Positions 9,723 to 18,583 of a DNA stretch of 64,000 nucleotides are shown piece after piece; positions within the stretch are counted from its first letter, which is position 1; each line of letters starts with the position of its first letter. A program made the position numbers and the translations under genes. This stretch comes from Millisia brevis NBRC 105863 (GTDB lineage: Bacteria > Actinomycetota > Actinomycetes > Mycobacteriales > Mycobacteriaceae): NCBI RefSeq assembly GCF_001552615.1, contig NZ_BCRN01000007.1, positions 186,001 to 250,000 of the forward strand, read 5' to 3'. The notes below the pieces were generated by a model that did not search any database, was not told where the DNA came from, and was given only the letters and a program-made list of their open reading frames with translations.

Positions 9723-9737
9723 CATTCCCCGGGAATG
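9723..9737. promoter_or_regulatory. 15-bp perfect palindrome in a divergent promoter region
   Basis: CATTCCCCGGGAATG: 7-bp arms around one base, in the 94-bp gap between divergent cobD and the nuclease-like gene. A possible operator for a dimeric regulator; no regulator can be assigned. Confidence 0.35.
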
Positions 9738-9765
9738 CCGGGTTCATCGAGCGAAAACGAGGAAC

Positions 9766-10272
9766 ATGTTCGGAATGCGCAGCATCATTCGTGTCGTTGT
9801 CGGGTTCTGCGCAGTCGCGGCGATCGTGGCCGGACCGACGATTCCCGCGGCGTCCGCTCAGCCGGTCACCCCCAATGGTCTGACCACACAGGTTGTCTCG
9901 GGTGACACCTTCACCACGTTCAGCTTCCAGCGCGCCTGGGTGCATGTGCGCGTCTTCGGTATCGACGCCGCACAGCCCGGTCAATGCTTCGGCAACGAGG
10001 CCACCGCCTTCGCCGCCGCCGCGATGACCTGGCAGCCCACCCTGCTCGAGGCCGATCCCCGGTGGCCGTCGGCCGATCCGACCGGCGTGACCACCCTGGC
10101 GCACGTCATTCGCTGGGACGGCTTCAACTACGCCGTCGAGGCCGCCCGCGCCGGGATCGCCCGCGCCGTCTACGTCGGCCAGTTCAAGGACGAGGTTCGC
10201 GCCGCGGAGCAGGAAGCCAAGGACGCCCAGCGCGGTATCTGGAGCGCGAACTGCAACTTCGGCCAGGAGTAA
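9766..10272 (+). CDS. secreted SNase-like (thermonuclease-fold) protein
   Basis: A 168-residue protein with a signal peptide (hydrophobic stretch at residues 6-24, cleavage near AASAQ). The mature part resembles the staphylococcal nuclease fold: VRVFGIDAAQPGQCFGNEATAF, NYAVEAARAGIARAVYV and a final AAEQEAKDAQRGIW, which correspond to the IGIDxPE, NxxLVxxGLA and AExxAxxxxxGLW signatures. The usual Pro-Glu after GID is replaced by Ala-Gln, so a catalytic Glu may be missing and activity is doubtful. ATG at 9766 follows the purine-rich AACGAGGA. It stands alone between cobD and a convergent glycosyltransferase. Confidence 0.75.
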   Translation: MFGMRSIIRVVVGFCAVAAIVAGPTIPAASAQPVTPNGLTTQVVSGDTFTTFSFQRAWVHVRVFGIDAAQPGQCFGNEATAFAAAAMTWQPTLLEADPRWPSADPTGVTTLAHVIRWDGFNYAVEAARAGIARAVYVGQFKDEVRAAEQEAKDAQRGIWSANCNFGQE

Positions 10273-10279
10273 CCCTCCG

Positions 10280-10301
10280 GCCCGGACCGAAGGGTCCGGG
10301 C
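10280..10301 (+). terminator. hairpin terminator after the nuclease-like gene
   Basis: 9-bp arms (10280-10288 GCCCGGACC and 10293-10301) with a GAAG loop, 8 bases after the stop codon. Confidence 0.5.
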
Positions 10302-10366
10302 GGGCAGGTTTCCCGGTCGTGACGGCCGCTATCGAATCCCCGTGGATCCGATGGCGGCCGTCGGCG

Positions 10367-11380
10367 TCAGAAGTAGAAGACCCGGTTCTCGATGCTGCCG
10401 CGCAGCCGGCCGAGCAGGGTCGCGGCATGGAAGAGCCAGATCCCGGTGTTGTTGCGCCGGATGAAGCGCGGCATCCACGGATTGCGCAGGATCAGGTACC
10501 CGATCGTGCGCAGCACCGCGGGCGGCGGGCGGCGCGGCATCCCGTGCTCGCGGTAGTCGGCGTAGAGGCGCGCCTCGACGCGGCCGAGGGTGATCCGCCG
10601 CCGCCAATGGGTGTCGAGGGTGTCGCGCAGCCGGTAGGCGACCAGCGCGTCCGGCGCGTGCGCAAGCGTCAGACCGTGGACCCCGAGTCGCAGGCACAGT
10701 TCGTAGTCGTCGCCGGCGAGGTCGTACTCCTCGTTCCAGCCGCCGACCTCACGGTAGGTCGAGCGCCAGAGCGCGAGGGTGCAGCCATTGGCCACCGGGT
10801 GGTAGCCGAAGACGCGGGCCTGCTCCTCCGGTCCGGGTTCCGGCCGCCAGGCGACCACCTCGGGGGTGTTGATGCCGTCGATCTCGATGACCCCACCGAC
10901 CGCGTCCGCCTCCCCGGCGGCGGCGACCATCGCGGACAACCAGCCGGGGTAGACGCGGTCGTCGGCGGCCGCGTAGACGAGTAGATCCCCTTGGGCCGCT
11001 TCCGATCCCACGTTGCGGGCGTGTGGCGCGCCGTCGCGGTCCGAGGCGTCGACCCATCGCAGGTTGAGTGGGCCGCCGAGGGGATGGGCGGCGAGATGCT
11101 TGCGCAGCCCGTCGGTGGATCCGTTGTCGCTGATGATCACCTCGAGCGGACCGGAGTAGTCCTGCTCGGCGAGCGCGTCGAGCTGCTCGTCGAGTTCCGG
11201 AAGCGCGTTGTGGGTGGGGATGATGATCGACACGTAGCTGGGCACCCGGGGACCGGGCGTGCGCGGGCCGGTCGCACGCGACCGCAGGGTGGTGCGACGG
11301 GAGGGTTCTCGGCCGATCACGGTGGTGGTCGGTCGCGGTCGATGATCGACATTCTCACCTCCCCGTCCGTCGTCCACCAT
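10367..11380 (-). CDS. family 2 glycosyltransferase
   Basis: A 337-residue GT2 enzyme with a GT-A fold: VSIIIPTHNALPELDEQL near residue 36, IISDNGSTDGLRKHL, ARNVGSEAAQGDLLVYAAADDRV (the acidic AADD takes the DxD metal-binding place), and GWNEEYDLAGDDYELCLRL with the acidic catalytic-base region. There is no transmembrane export domain. Sugar and acceptor are unknown; cell-wall or polysaccharide synthesis is likely. ATG at 11380 is chosen because upstream in-frame sequence is low-complexity. It is divergent from the winged-helix regulator at 11505. Confidence 0.85.
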   Translation of the reverse strand: MVDDGRGGENVDHRPRPTTTVIGREPSRRTTLRSRATGPRTPGPRVPSYVSIIIPTHNALPELDEQLDALAEQDYSGPLEVIISDNGSTDGLRKHLAAHPLGGPLNLRWVDASDRDGAPHARNVGSEAAQGDLLVYAAADDRVYPGWLSAMVAAAGEADAVGGVIEIDGINTPEVVAWRPEPGPEEQARVFGYHPVANGCTLALWRSTYREVGGWNEEYDLAGDDYELCLRLGVHGLTLAHAPDALVAYRLRDTLDTHWRRRITLGRVEARLYADYREHGMPRRPPPAVLRTIGYLILRNPWMPRFIRRNNTGIWLFHAATLLGRLRGSIENRVFYF

Positions 11381-11504
11381 AGGGCGGGTTGTCGACGGAT
11401 ACCACCGTCCGGAAAGCCGGTTTGTCACCGTATGGCCCTGCGGCCGGCCCTCACCACCGCGATCGTCGCCACACGCGGCCGCCGCGACGAGGCACAGTGG
11501 AGAG

Positions 11505-11969
11505 GTGACGTCGACTCCCGAACCGGCGGAACCGGCGGGCGTTGTTCCGGACCGGTCGCTGCCGGTCCCGTCGACACTCATCCCGCCGCTACCCACGGCG
11601 TCGGCGGTGCCGCCCCCTCCGCTGCCGACGATCGGGCTCGACGACGTCGTCCATCAGCGGGTGCGATTGGGCGTCCTGACGCTTCTGGCGGACGGTTCGA
11701 CCATCGAATTCGCGGTCCTGCGCAATACTCTCGACCTGACCGACGGCAACCTGGCGCGGCATCTGTCGGTGCTCGAACGCGCCGGCTTCGTCACGCGGCG
11801 CCGAAGCGACGCCAACGGTGGTCGCACCCGCACCTGGATGGACATCACCCCCACGGGGCGCGCCGCCCTCGACACCGAGATCGCCGCGTTGCGCCGGCTG
11901 ATCGCTCACCTCGACCGAGTCGGCCCACCGCACGACGACGAGCGGGCCGGGCCCGCGCTCGGCCCCTGA
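11505..11969 (+). CDS. winged-helix transcriptional regulator (MarR/ArsR-like)
   Basis: A 154-residue protein. After a Pro-rich N terminus (about 40 residues) comes a winged-helix DNA-binding domain: VRLGVLTLLADGSTIEFAVLRNTLDLTDGNLARHLSVLERAGFV, then the wing TRRRSDANGGRTRTWMDITPTGRAAL. This is the one-domain helix-turn-helix type often found in actinomycetes. Its targets are unknown; divergent orientation to the glycosyltransferase makes that gene a candidate. GTG start at 11505. No metal-binding Cys cluster is visible, so control of the nearby copper operon is not indicated. Confidence 0.82.
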   Translation: MTSTPEPAEPAGVVPDRSLPVPSTLIPPLPTASAVPPPPLPTIGLDDVVHQRVRLGVLTLLADGSTIEFAVLRNTLDLTDGNLARHLSVLERAGFVTRRRSDANGGRTRTWMDITPTGRAALDTEIAALRRLIAHLDRVGPPHDDERAGPALGP

Positions 11970-12017
11970 TCCGATCGTCGACGCCGCGCTCAGTGCCCGA
12001 CGCCGGCGACGCCGCCC

Positions 12018-14333
12018 TCAGCGCTCGGAGCCGGCGACGCCGCGGAAGCCGCGCAGCCGCAGGCTGTTTCCGACGACGAAGACGCTCGACAGGGCCATCG
12101 CGGCGCCGGCGAGCATCGGGTTGAGCAGCCCGAGCGCGGCGGCCGGAATCGCCGCGACGTTGTAGGCGAACGCCCAGAACAGATTCGATCGGATCGTGCC
12201 GAGCGTGCGCCGGGACAGCCGGATCGCGTCGACGACGCCGCGCAGATCGCCGCGCACGACGGTGATGTCGGCGGCCTCGATCGCGACGTCGGCGCCGGTA
12301 CCCATCGCGATGCCCAGGTCGGCCCGGGCCAGCGCGGGCGCGTCGTTGACCCCGTCGCCCACCATCGCGACCACCCGACCCTCGGCCTGCAGCCGGGCGA
12401 TCACGTCGACCTTGTCGGCGGGCAGCACCTCGGCGATCACCCGGTCGATCCCGACCTCCGCGGCGACACGACGGGCGACGGTCTCGTTGTCCCCGGTCAA
12501 CAGCACCGGGGTCAGGCGCAGGTCGATCAACCGCGCGACCGCCTCGGCGCTGGTGGGTTTGACCGCGTCCGCCACGATCAGCAACCCCCGCACCCGGCCA
12601 TCCCAGCCGGCGACAACGACGGTGCGTCCCGCCTCCCGCGCGGCCTCGGCCGCGGCGGTCAGCTCGGCATCCCATCCCTCGATGCCCTCGACACCCCCCA
12701 CGCCCTCAACGGCGCCGACGGCGCGGACGGTGCTCCCGGGGGCGACCAGGGACAGGCGTCCGACGGTGACCTCCCGGCCGTCGACGACCCCGCGCACCCC
12801 GAGTCCGGGGACGTTCGCGAAGTCGGTCACCGCGGCGGGCGGGCCGATCTGCTCGGCGGCAGCAGCGGCGATCGCCCGAGCGATCGGGTGCTCCGACGAG
12901 TCCTCCAGGGCGCCCGCCAGGCGCAGCACCTCGGTGCGGTCGGTACCTGCCGCGGGCACCACGTCGAGCAGCGTCATCCGCCCGGTGGTGACGGTGCCGG
13001 TCTTGTCGAGGACCACGGTGTCGATCGCCCGGGTCGACTCGAGGACTTCGGGCCCCTTGATCAGGATGCCGAGTTGCGCGCCGCGACCGGTGCCGACCAG
13101 CAGGGCGGTCGGCGTGGCCAGCCCGAGGGCGCAGGGGCAGGCGATCACGAGGACCGCAACCGCCGCGGTGAAGGCGGCCGAGGCAGGGAAGCCCGCGCCG
13201 AGCCAGGCGCCGAGGGTGGCGACGGCGATCAGGATCACGATCGGCACGAAGACGCCGGAGACCCGATCGGCCAGGCGCTGCACCTGCGCCTTGCCGGTCT
13301 GGGCGTCCTCGACCAGGCGGGCCATCCGGGCGAGTTGGGTATCGGCGCCGATCCGGGTGGCCCGCACGACCAGCCGCCCGCCGGCGTTGAGGGTCGCTCC
13401 GGTCACCGCGTCGTCCGGGCCGACCTCGACCGGCACCGATTCACCGGTGAGCATCGACGCGTCGACCGCGGACGTTCCGGAGACGATCACCCCGTCGGTG
13501 GCGATCTTCTCCCCCGGCCGCACGACGAACCGGTCGCCGACGGCGAGCCGGTCGATCGGAATGGTGGTCTCGACGCCGTCGCGCAGGACCGCGACGTCCT
13601 TGGCCCCGAGTTCGAGCAGGGCGCGCAATGCCGCCCCCGCTCGCCGCTTCGACCGCTTCTCGAAGTACCGGCCGGCGAGGATGAACATCGTGACCCCGGC
13701 GCCGACCTCGAGATAGATATTGGCGGCGCCGTCGGTGCGGGTGAGCATCATGTCGAAACCGTGGGTCATGCCGGGGACGCCCGCGGTGCCGAGGAAGAGG
13801 GCGTAGAGCGACCACAGGAGGGCCGCCGAGGTGCCCATCGAGATCAGCGTGTCCATGGTGGCCGCGCCGTGCCGCAGGTTGATCCAGGCGGCGTGGTGGA
13901 AGGGCCACGCGCCCCAGACGATCACCGGTGCGGCCAGCGTGAGCGACGCCCACTGCCAGTAGGTGAACTGCAGGGCCGGGATCATCGCCATCGCGATCAC
14001 CGGCACGGTCAGCAGCGTCGAGACGATCAGTCGGGTGCGCAGGCTCGCCAGTTCGAGGTCCGTGTCGGACGGCTGCGGGCCCGGGTCCGCCTGTGGCGGT
14101 GGGGGCACCGATGCGGCGTAGCCGGCCTTCTCGACCTCGGCGATCAGGGTGGCCGGGTCGTATCCGGCGGGCACGGTCGCCTTCGCCTTCTCGGTCGCGT
14201 AGTTGACCGTCGCGGCGACCCCGTCGAGCTTGTTGAGCTTCTTCTCGATCCGCATGGCGCACGAGGCGCAGGTCATCCCGCGGATGTCGAGTTCGACGCT
14301 CGTCGGCGTCGCCGCCGGGGTGGGGGCGCTCAT
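12018..14333 (-). CDS. copA: copper-exporting P1B-type ATPase
   Basis: A 771-residue heavy-metal ATPase. One N-terminal HMA domain has GMTCASC (Cys22, Cys25). Six to eight membrane helices carry the Cu-transport CPC motif (IACPCALG, near residue 400). The cytoplasmic domain has DKTGTVTTG (phosphorylated Asp near 442), the HP dipeptide in EHPIARAI, and [14 protein letters not shown]. This pattern is that of Cu(I)-exporting CopA/CtpV. It is the last gene of an operon copZ - small His-rich protein - copA with overlapping stop and start codons, behind two CsoR-type palindromes, so copper induction is expected. Confidence 0.95.
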   Translation of the reverse strand: MSAPTPAATPTSVELDIRGMTCASCAMRIEKKLNKLDGVAATVNYATEKAKATVPAGYDPATLIAEVEKAGYAASVPPPPQADPGPQPSDTDLELASLRTRLIVSTLLTVPVIAMAMIPALQFTYWQWASLTLAAPVIVWGAWPFHHAAWINLRHGAATMDTLISMGTSAALLWSLYALFLGTAGVPGMTHGFDMMLTRTDGAANIYLEVGAGVTMFILAGRYFEKRSKRRAGAALRALLELGAKDVAVLRDGVETTIPIDRLAVGDRFVVRPGEKIATDGVIVSGTSAVDASMLTGESVPVEVGPDDAVTGATLNAGGRLVVRATRIGADTQLARMARLVEDAQTGKAQVQRLADRVSGVFVPIVILIAVATLGAWLGAGFPASAAFTAAVAVLVIACPCALGLATPTALLVGTGRGAQLGILIKGPEVLESTRAIDTVVLDKTGTVTTGRMTLLDVVPAAGTDRTEVLRLAGALEDSSEHPIARAIAAAAAEQIGPPAAVTDFANVPGLGVRGVVDGREVTVGRLSLVAPGSTVRAVGAVEGVGGVEGIEGWDAELTAAAEAAREAGRTVVVAGWDGRVRGLLIVADAVKPTSAEAVARLIDLRLTPVLLTGDNETVARRVAAEVGIDRVIAEVLPADKVDVIARLQAEGRVVAMVGDGVNDAPALARADLGIAMGTGADVAIEAADITVVRGDLRGVVDAIRLSRRTLGTIRSNLFWAFAYNVAAIPAAALGLLNPMLAGAAMALSSVFVVGNSLRLRGFRGVAGSER

Positions 14334-14545
14334 CGCCCGTCCCCCGTACCGGCGTCACCGTGACCGCCGTCGTGCGAGTCCGCGCCGTCGGTGCCGGTGT
14401 GCGTGCCGACGTCGTGGGTGCCGCCGGCCGGCTGCCATCGGTCGGCGAAACCGTCCGGGACCACGGCAGCCGCGATCCCGAAGGCGGCGCCGAAGACCAG
14501 TACGGCGGCCACGGCGAAGGCCCCGAGCCGAGCGGCGACGTTCAT
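14330..14545 (-). CDS. small membrane-anchored His-rich protein in the copper operon
   Basis: A 71-residue protein: one membrane helix (about residues 8-29), then a short segment [10 protein letters not shown] and a tail rich in His, Asp and Gly ([17 protein letters not shown] and more). The C-terminal His and Asp could bind copper outside the membrane. Start ATG at 14545 overlaps the copZ stop by one base (TGATG) and its own stop overlaps the copA start (ATGA at 14330-14333), so it is surely translated with both. Actinomycete copZ-copA loci often carry a short membrane protein here; no function is established. Confidence 0.75.
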   Translation of the reverse strand: MNVAARLGAFAVAAVLVFGAAFGIAAAVVPDGFADRWQPAGGTHDVGTHTGTDGADSHDGGHGDAGTGDGR

Positions 14546-14754
14546 CAGACGCGGACCGCCGCGTACCCCGCCTCGTCGACCGCCTCGACCACCAGCGCGT
14601 CGTCCACCGGAGCGGATGCGGTGATCACCAGCGTGCCGGTGCGGGCGTCGACCTCGATGCCGTCGACTCCGCCGATGCGCGCGACCTCCTCGCGGACCGC
14701 CGACTCGCAGTGACCGCAGGACATTCCGGTGACCCGATATTCGGTGACCGTCAT
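14545..14754 (-). CDS. copZ: copper chaperone CopZ (HMA domain)
   Basis: A 69-residue single HMA domain with GMSCGHC (Cys13, Cys16), which binds Cu(I) and passes it to the ATPase. Start ATG at 14754. First gene of the copper operon; the next gene overlaps its stop codon by one base. Confidence 0.92.
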   Translation of the reverse strand: MTVTEYRVTGMSCGHCESAVREEVARIGGVDGIEVDARTGTLVITASAPVDDALVVEAVDEAGYAAVRV

Positions 14755-14773
14755 TGCCCACCCCTTTCGATCC

Positions 14774-14827
14774 ATACCCCCGTTGGGTATCCGACCGCCA
14801 GCGTACACCCGTACCCCCCAGGGGTAT
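14774..14827 (-). promoter_or_regulatory. two CsoR-type operators in front of copZ
   Basis: Two inverted repeats lie 20-73 bp upstream of the copZ start: ATACCC-N5-GGGTAT at 14774-14790 and TACCCC-N3-GGGGTA at 14812-14826. Runs of C and G flanked by TA are typical of CsoR operators, where the copper-free tetramer represses. No csoR gene is in the window, so it must be encoded elsewhere. The second palindrome lies within 60 bp of the AEC transporter start on the other strand. Confidence 0.65.
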
Positions 14828-14878
14828 CAAGGCTTGGTCATGGGAAGCGCTCGCCTGCCGTTAGAGTGGGCGCCGATC

Positions 14879-15847
14879 ATGGACACCGTCTTCGCGGCCA
14901 CGCTGCCGTTCTTTCTGATCCTCGGGCTCGGAGCCGCGACCAGCTATACGAAGCGCTTCGCGGGTACCGAGCCGGCGATCAACGCCTTCGTCTTCTGGAT
15001 CGCGCTGCCGGCGTTCCTGTTCGACGCGATCGCGCGGACCGATCCGGCCGCGGGTGTCCCGCCGCTGTTTCTGCTGCTGGCGGCCGGCGTGACGATCGTG
15101 ATCACCGTCGGCGCCTACGCCCTGGCACACCTGACGCCGGTCTTCCGCCGCGTCGGCCCCGCGCAGTTCTCGCTGGCCGCCGGGTACGGCAATGTCGGCT
15201 ATCTCGCGGTGCCGATCGTCATCGCCCTGGTCGGCCCCGATGCCGCGTTGGCGGTTGCGATCGGTCAGCTGCTGCACAATCTGGTCTTCATGATCGGCTA
15301 CCCGCTGATCCGCACGATCGTCGCCCAACGGACGGCCGCCGCGGACGGGGCGACCGGCGGCATCGCGATCTGGCCGATCGTCAAACGGGCGCTGGTGGCC
15401 AATCCGGTGGTGCTGAGCATCTTCGCCGGGCTCGCCGTCGCCGTGGCCGATGTACCGCTGCCGTCCCTGATCGACGACAGTGTCGGGATGCTCGGCCAGG
15501 CGGCGATCCCCGCGGCGATGTTCGCGATCGGCCTGACCCTGCGCCCGGCGCTGGCGGGTATCCGCGCCGGCGGCATCCCACCGAGCGCGATCATCGCCGC
15601 CACCGCGGTCAAGCTTGTTGTTTTCCCGGCGGTTACCCTGCTGCTCGTCCGCCTCTTCCCCGGCGACCTCGCCGGCCCCTGGGGCCCGACGCTGGTGCTG
15701 CTGGCCGCCATGCCGGTCTCCTCGACCGCGTTCATCCTCGCCGAGCAGTACGACGGCGACGGCCGCTTCGCCGCGGCGACCATCGTGGTCACCAGCACCC
15801 TGGCGATCGTGGCGATTCCGCTGTTCGCTGTCGCCGCCGGCATCTGA
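14879..15847 (+). CDS. AEC family transporter (auxin efflux carrier type)
   Basis: A 322-residue membrane protein with ten predicted helices in two halves of five, as in the AEC/BASS-related fold. Typical stretches are FFLILGLGAATSYTKRF, AAGYGNVGYLAVPIVIAL and a late MPVSSTAFILAEQY. Members export or import organic acids or malonate; the substrate is not predictable. ATG at 14879 starts just before the first helix; ATG at 14840 is in frame and would add 13 residues. It is divergent from copZ and may share the control region. Confidence 0.85.
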   Translation: MDTVFAATLPFFLILGLGAATSYTKRFAGTEPAINAFVFWIALPAFLFDAIARTDPAAGVPPLFLLLAAGVTIVITVGAYALAHLTPVFRRVGPAQFSLAAGYGNVGYLAVPIVIALVGPDAALAVAIGQLLHNLVFMIGYPLIRTIVAQRTAAADGATGGIAIWPIVKRALVANPVVLSIFAGLAVAVADVPLPSLIDDSVGMLGQAAIPAAMFAIGLTLRPALAGIRAGGIPPSAIIAATAVKLVVFPAVTLLLVRLFPGDLAGPWGPTLVLLAAMPVSSTAFILAEQYDGDGRFAAATIVVTSTLAIVAIPLFAVAAGI

Positions 15848-15950
15848 GCCGACGGCCGTCACAAGACGCTCCCCACGGGCTCGCCGCGACAACTATCTCC
15901 TCGCCCCTGCGCCACGGGAACCTGTTGTGGCGACGATCGGCACCGACCGA

Positions 15951-16850
15951 TCAGCCGCGCCCCACCCGGGAGGCGTTCGCGCCGTCGCGCGCCCAGTGGT
16001 TGAGCAGCTGCATCGCGTCGGCCGAGGGGGTGCCCGGCTCCGGGCTGAAGGTCAGGATCGCCAGATCCGGGTCCGCGTCGAGGTGCAGGTTCTCGTAGGC
16101 GAGGTCCATGCGCCCGACGATCGGGTGGTTGACCCGTTTGGTGCCGCTGGTATGCCGCCGCACATTCTGCGAGTTCCAGCGGCTGCGGAATTCGGGGACG
16201 GTCAGCAGCTCGTCCAGCAGGTCGCGCCGGCCGCGATCGAGCGGGGCGGGGTCGAGTGGGGCCGCCCCGATCTCGGCGCGCAGGATCTGTACACCGTTGT
16301 CCGCGATCACGTCCCAGTCGACCCAGAACCGCCTCGACTGCTCCTGGCGCAGGAACTGGAACCAGGTGTGGTTGACCGGATCGCGACCGTCGTCGTACAT
16401 CTGCACGTAGAAGGCGCGCCCGAGGATATTGGCCGCGACGATGTCGCCGATCCGGTTGACCGCGAACGCCGGGACGGTCTCCATCGACTCCAGCAGTCGG
16501 CGGGCCGAGGGGCGGATCCCGGTCACCGCCCGCACCGGCGGGTTGCGGTGGCCGGCGGTGCGCGCGGCGCAGAGGCGGCGTAGGTATTCGCGCTCGACAT
16601 CGGACAGGCGCAGTACCCGCGCGATCGCGTCGATCACCGAGTCGGACGCCCCGGCCGCGTCGCCGCGCTCGAAGCGCACGTAGTACTCGACCGAGACCCC
16701 GGCGAGCATCGCGACCTCCTCGCGGCGCAGGCCCTTGACCCGCCGGGTACCACCGCCTTCGTGGATGCCGACGTCGCCGGGGCTCACCCGCTCGCGGCGG
16801 GAGATCACGAAGTCGCGGATGCGCCCGCGGACGTCCTGCGCAGCACCCAT
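15951..16850 (-). CDS. XRE family regulator with MmyB-like ligand-binding domain
   Basis: A 299-residue regulator. Residues about 35-90 form the helix-turn-helix (VKGLRREEVAMLAGVSVEYYVRFERG). Residues 110-275 form the MmyB-like domain that in a homologue binds a fatty-acid-like ligand: SARRLLESMETVPAFAVNRIGDIVAANILGRAFY and HPIVGRMDLAYENLHLDADPDLAILTFSPEPGT. ATG start at 16850. It is divergent from the SDR gene with a 156-bp gap; such pairs are very common, and the regulator probably controls the SDR. Confidence 0.9.
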   Translation of the reverse strand: MGAAQDVRGRIRDFVISRRERVSPGDVGIHEGGGTRRVKGLRREEVAMLAGVSVEYYVRFERGDAAGASDSVIDAIARVLRLSDVEREYLRRLCAARTAGHRNPPVRAVTGIRPSARRLLESMETVPAFAVNRIGDIVAANILGRAFYVQMYDDGRDPVNHTWFQFLRQEQSRRFWVDWDVIADNGVQILRAEIGAAPLDPAPLDRGRRDLLDELLTVPEFRSRWNSQNVRRHTSGTKRVNHPIVGRMDLAYENLHLDADPDLAILTFSPEPGTPSADAMQLLNHWARDGANASRVGRG

Positions 16851-17006
16851 ACGTTCGATCGTAGGTGCGCCGATGCACGCCAGGGGGTCACTGAGCGGAC
16901 CTGCTTGTTGCCGACGCGGCTTCCTAGCGTCGGTTGTCGAGCGGCTCACCGAAGGACATCGACCGAGTCCGGGGACCCGAGCCGCCACGATTCGACAGGG
17001 GAGAAC

Positions 17007-17833
17007 GTGAGCAAGATCTGGTTCATCACCGGCGCATCCCGCGGCTTCGGCCGCACGTGGACCGAGGCCGCCCTCGAGCGCGGCGACAGCGTCGTGGCCA
17101 CCGCCCACGATACCGCGACGTTGACCGATCTGGTCGACCGGTTCGGTGACCGGGTGCTGCCGCTGCGCCTGGATGTCACCGACCGGGCCGCGGCGTTCGA
17201 GGTCGTCGCGAAGGCGCACAGTCACTTCGGCCGGCTCGACGTGATCGTCAACAACGCCGGCTACGGCCTGCTCGGCGCGGTCGAGGAACTCGGCGAGGAC
17301 GACCTGCGCCGCATCATCGACACCAACGTCTTCGGCGCGATCTGGGTGACCCAGGCCGCGATCCCGTTCCTGCGGGAACAGCGCAGCGGCCACATCCTGC
17401 AGGTCTCGTCGATCGGCGGCATCACCGCCTACCCCTACGTGGGCGGCTACAACGCGTCGAAGTGGGCGCTCGAGGGCATCAGCCAGGCCCTGGCCGGTGA
17501 GCTCGCCCCCTTCGGCATCAAGGTGACGCTGATCGAACCCGACTCGTTCGCCACCGGATTCGGAGCGACCGCGAGCTTCGTGGACCCGAACCCGGCCTAC
17601 GACCCGCTGCGCGCATCGCTCGGGGCGACGACTTCAAGCGCGCATTGCGGTCCGGCGGCGACCCGGACGCCTCCGCGCGGGCCGTGCTCGAACTGGTCGA
17701 CCTCGACGAGCCGCCGCTGCGCCAATTCTTCGGCAGCAAGCCGCTGGCGACCGCGACCGCGGATTACGAAGCACGCCTGGCGACCTGGCGGGCGGGACAG
17801 GATCTCGCGGTGCGGGCCGGCGGCGGTTTCTGA
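17007..17833 (+). pseudogene. short-chain dehydrogenase/reductase broken by a frameshift
   Basis: The first about 205 codons, from GTG at 17007, encode a classical SDR: cofactor loop TGASRGFG, NNAG, then Ser in QVSSIGG and YNASK catalytic residues. Near 17615-17630 the frame shifts: the conserved sequence after PAYDPLRASL continues in another frame as RGDDFKRALRSGGD to a stop at 17833 with the normal end DLAVRAGGGF. One base added or two removed would restore a protein of about 275 residues. All catalytic residues precede the lesion, so a shortened protein with a foreign tail (to 17900) could still be made. A sequencing error is a real alternative. Confidence 0.8.
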
Positions 17834-17859
17834 GCCGATCGGCCGGCGTGATTGGTGGG

Positions 17860-17932
17860 TGGGCGCAGAGGGATTTGAACCCCCGACCGCTGGTGTGTAA
17901 GACCAGAGCTCTAACCACTGAGCTATACGCCC
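17860..17932 (-). tRNA. tRNA-Val (anticodon TAC)
   Basis: 73-nt cloverleaf on the minus strand. Acceptor GGGCGTA pairs with TGCGCCC, D arm GCTC/GAGC, anticodon stem CTGGT/ACCAG with loop CTTACAC giving TAC, and T arm GGGGG-TTCAAAT-CCCTC. The discriminator base is A; CCA is not encoded. Confidence 0.96.
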
Positions 17933-18076
17933 GATCGGGGCCGACGCGATACGCCGAGCCGCCGGCAAATCTATCGTGGAACCCCGCCAATCCCCAACTC
18001 GTGGTGCGGCCGGGGTTTAGCCTGCGGGGACATCTTCGCCGTTCGGGGCCGGCGACCCGAGACGAGGGAGCCTCCG

Positions 18077-18577
18077 ATGCGCCCGTCCACCCGCAGTCCG
18101 AAGATCGTTCGCCGCACCCGCTCACGGCTGGCCCGAACGTCCGCGATCCTCGCCGGCGCCCTGCTGGCGGCGACCGCCCTGGCCGCTCCGGCCGGGGCGC
18201 AGGAGATCAACTTCGAACCGCCCGCCGTCGACCCCGGACCCTATCTGGTCGGCGATACCGCGTACTTCTCGGTCGGCTCCTGGAATTGTTCGATTCGCCC
18301 GAATAGCGATGTCGGCTGCGACCTTCCGGGTGGCGCCTTCATGTCCCAGGTGCCGTTCGCCCCGCGCGTCTACGACGTCGCGATCGACCTGCCGTTCCTG
18401 CCGGCGCACCCCACCTTCGGCATCGGCGGACCGCAGGGGCGCGGCGGCAGCCCCCAGTTGACCGGAACGCTCCATCACGCGGGCGTCAAGTGCACCTTCG
18501 GTTTCAAGGGTGTGTTCTCGTGCCACTCGAAGGGGCACAGTTTCGCGCTGTGGCCGCCCACCCTCACCGTGAGCTGA
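18077..18577 (+). CDS. secreted protein of unknown function
   Basis: A 166-residue protein with a twin-Arg/Lys-rich N region, a hydrophobic helix (about 22-40) and a cleavage site near APAGAQ. The mature part has four Cys (WNCSIRP, VGCDLPGG, VKCTFGF, FSCHSKG), suggesting two disulfides outside the cell. It resembles small mycobacterial exported proteins without assigned function; I recognise no domain. ATG at 18077. Only 6 bp separate its end from that of convergent ahpE. Confidence 0.75.
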   Translation: MRPSTRSPKIVRRTRSRLARTSAILAGALLAATALAAPAGAQEINFEPPAVDPGPYLVGDTAYFSVGSWNCSIRPNSDVGCDLPGGAFMSQVPFAPRVYDVAIDLPFLPAHPTFGIGGPQGRGGSPQLTGTLHHAGVKCTFGFKGVFSCHSKGHSFALWPPTLTVS

Positions 18578-18583
18578 GCGACG

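Noticed and set aside
11505-11969. Winged-helix regulator as the copper-operon repressor
   Set aside because: No metal-binding Cys or His cluster and opposite orientation; the operon has CsoR-type sites instead.
12001-12047. 14-bp direct repeat GCCGGCGACGCCGC at the copA 3' end
   Set aside because: Composition is simple GC-rich coding sequence and the copies are not adjacent or over the stop; chance is likely.
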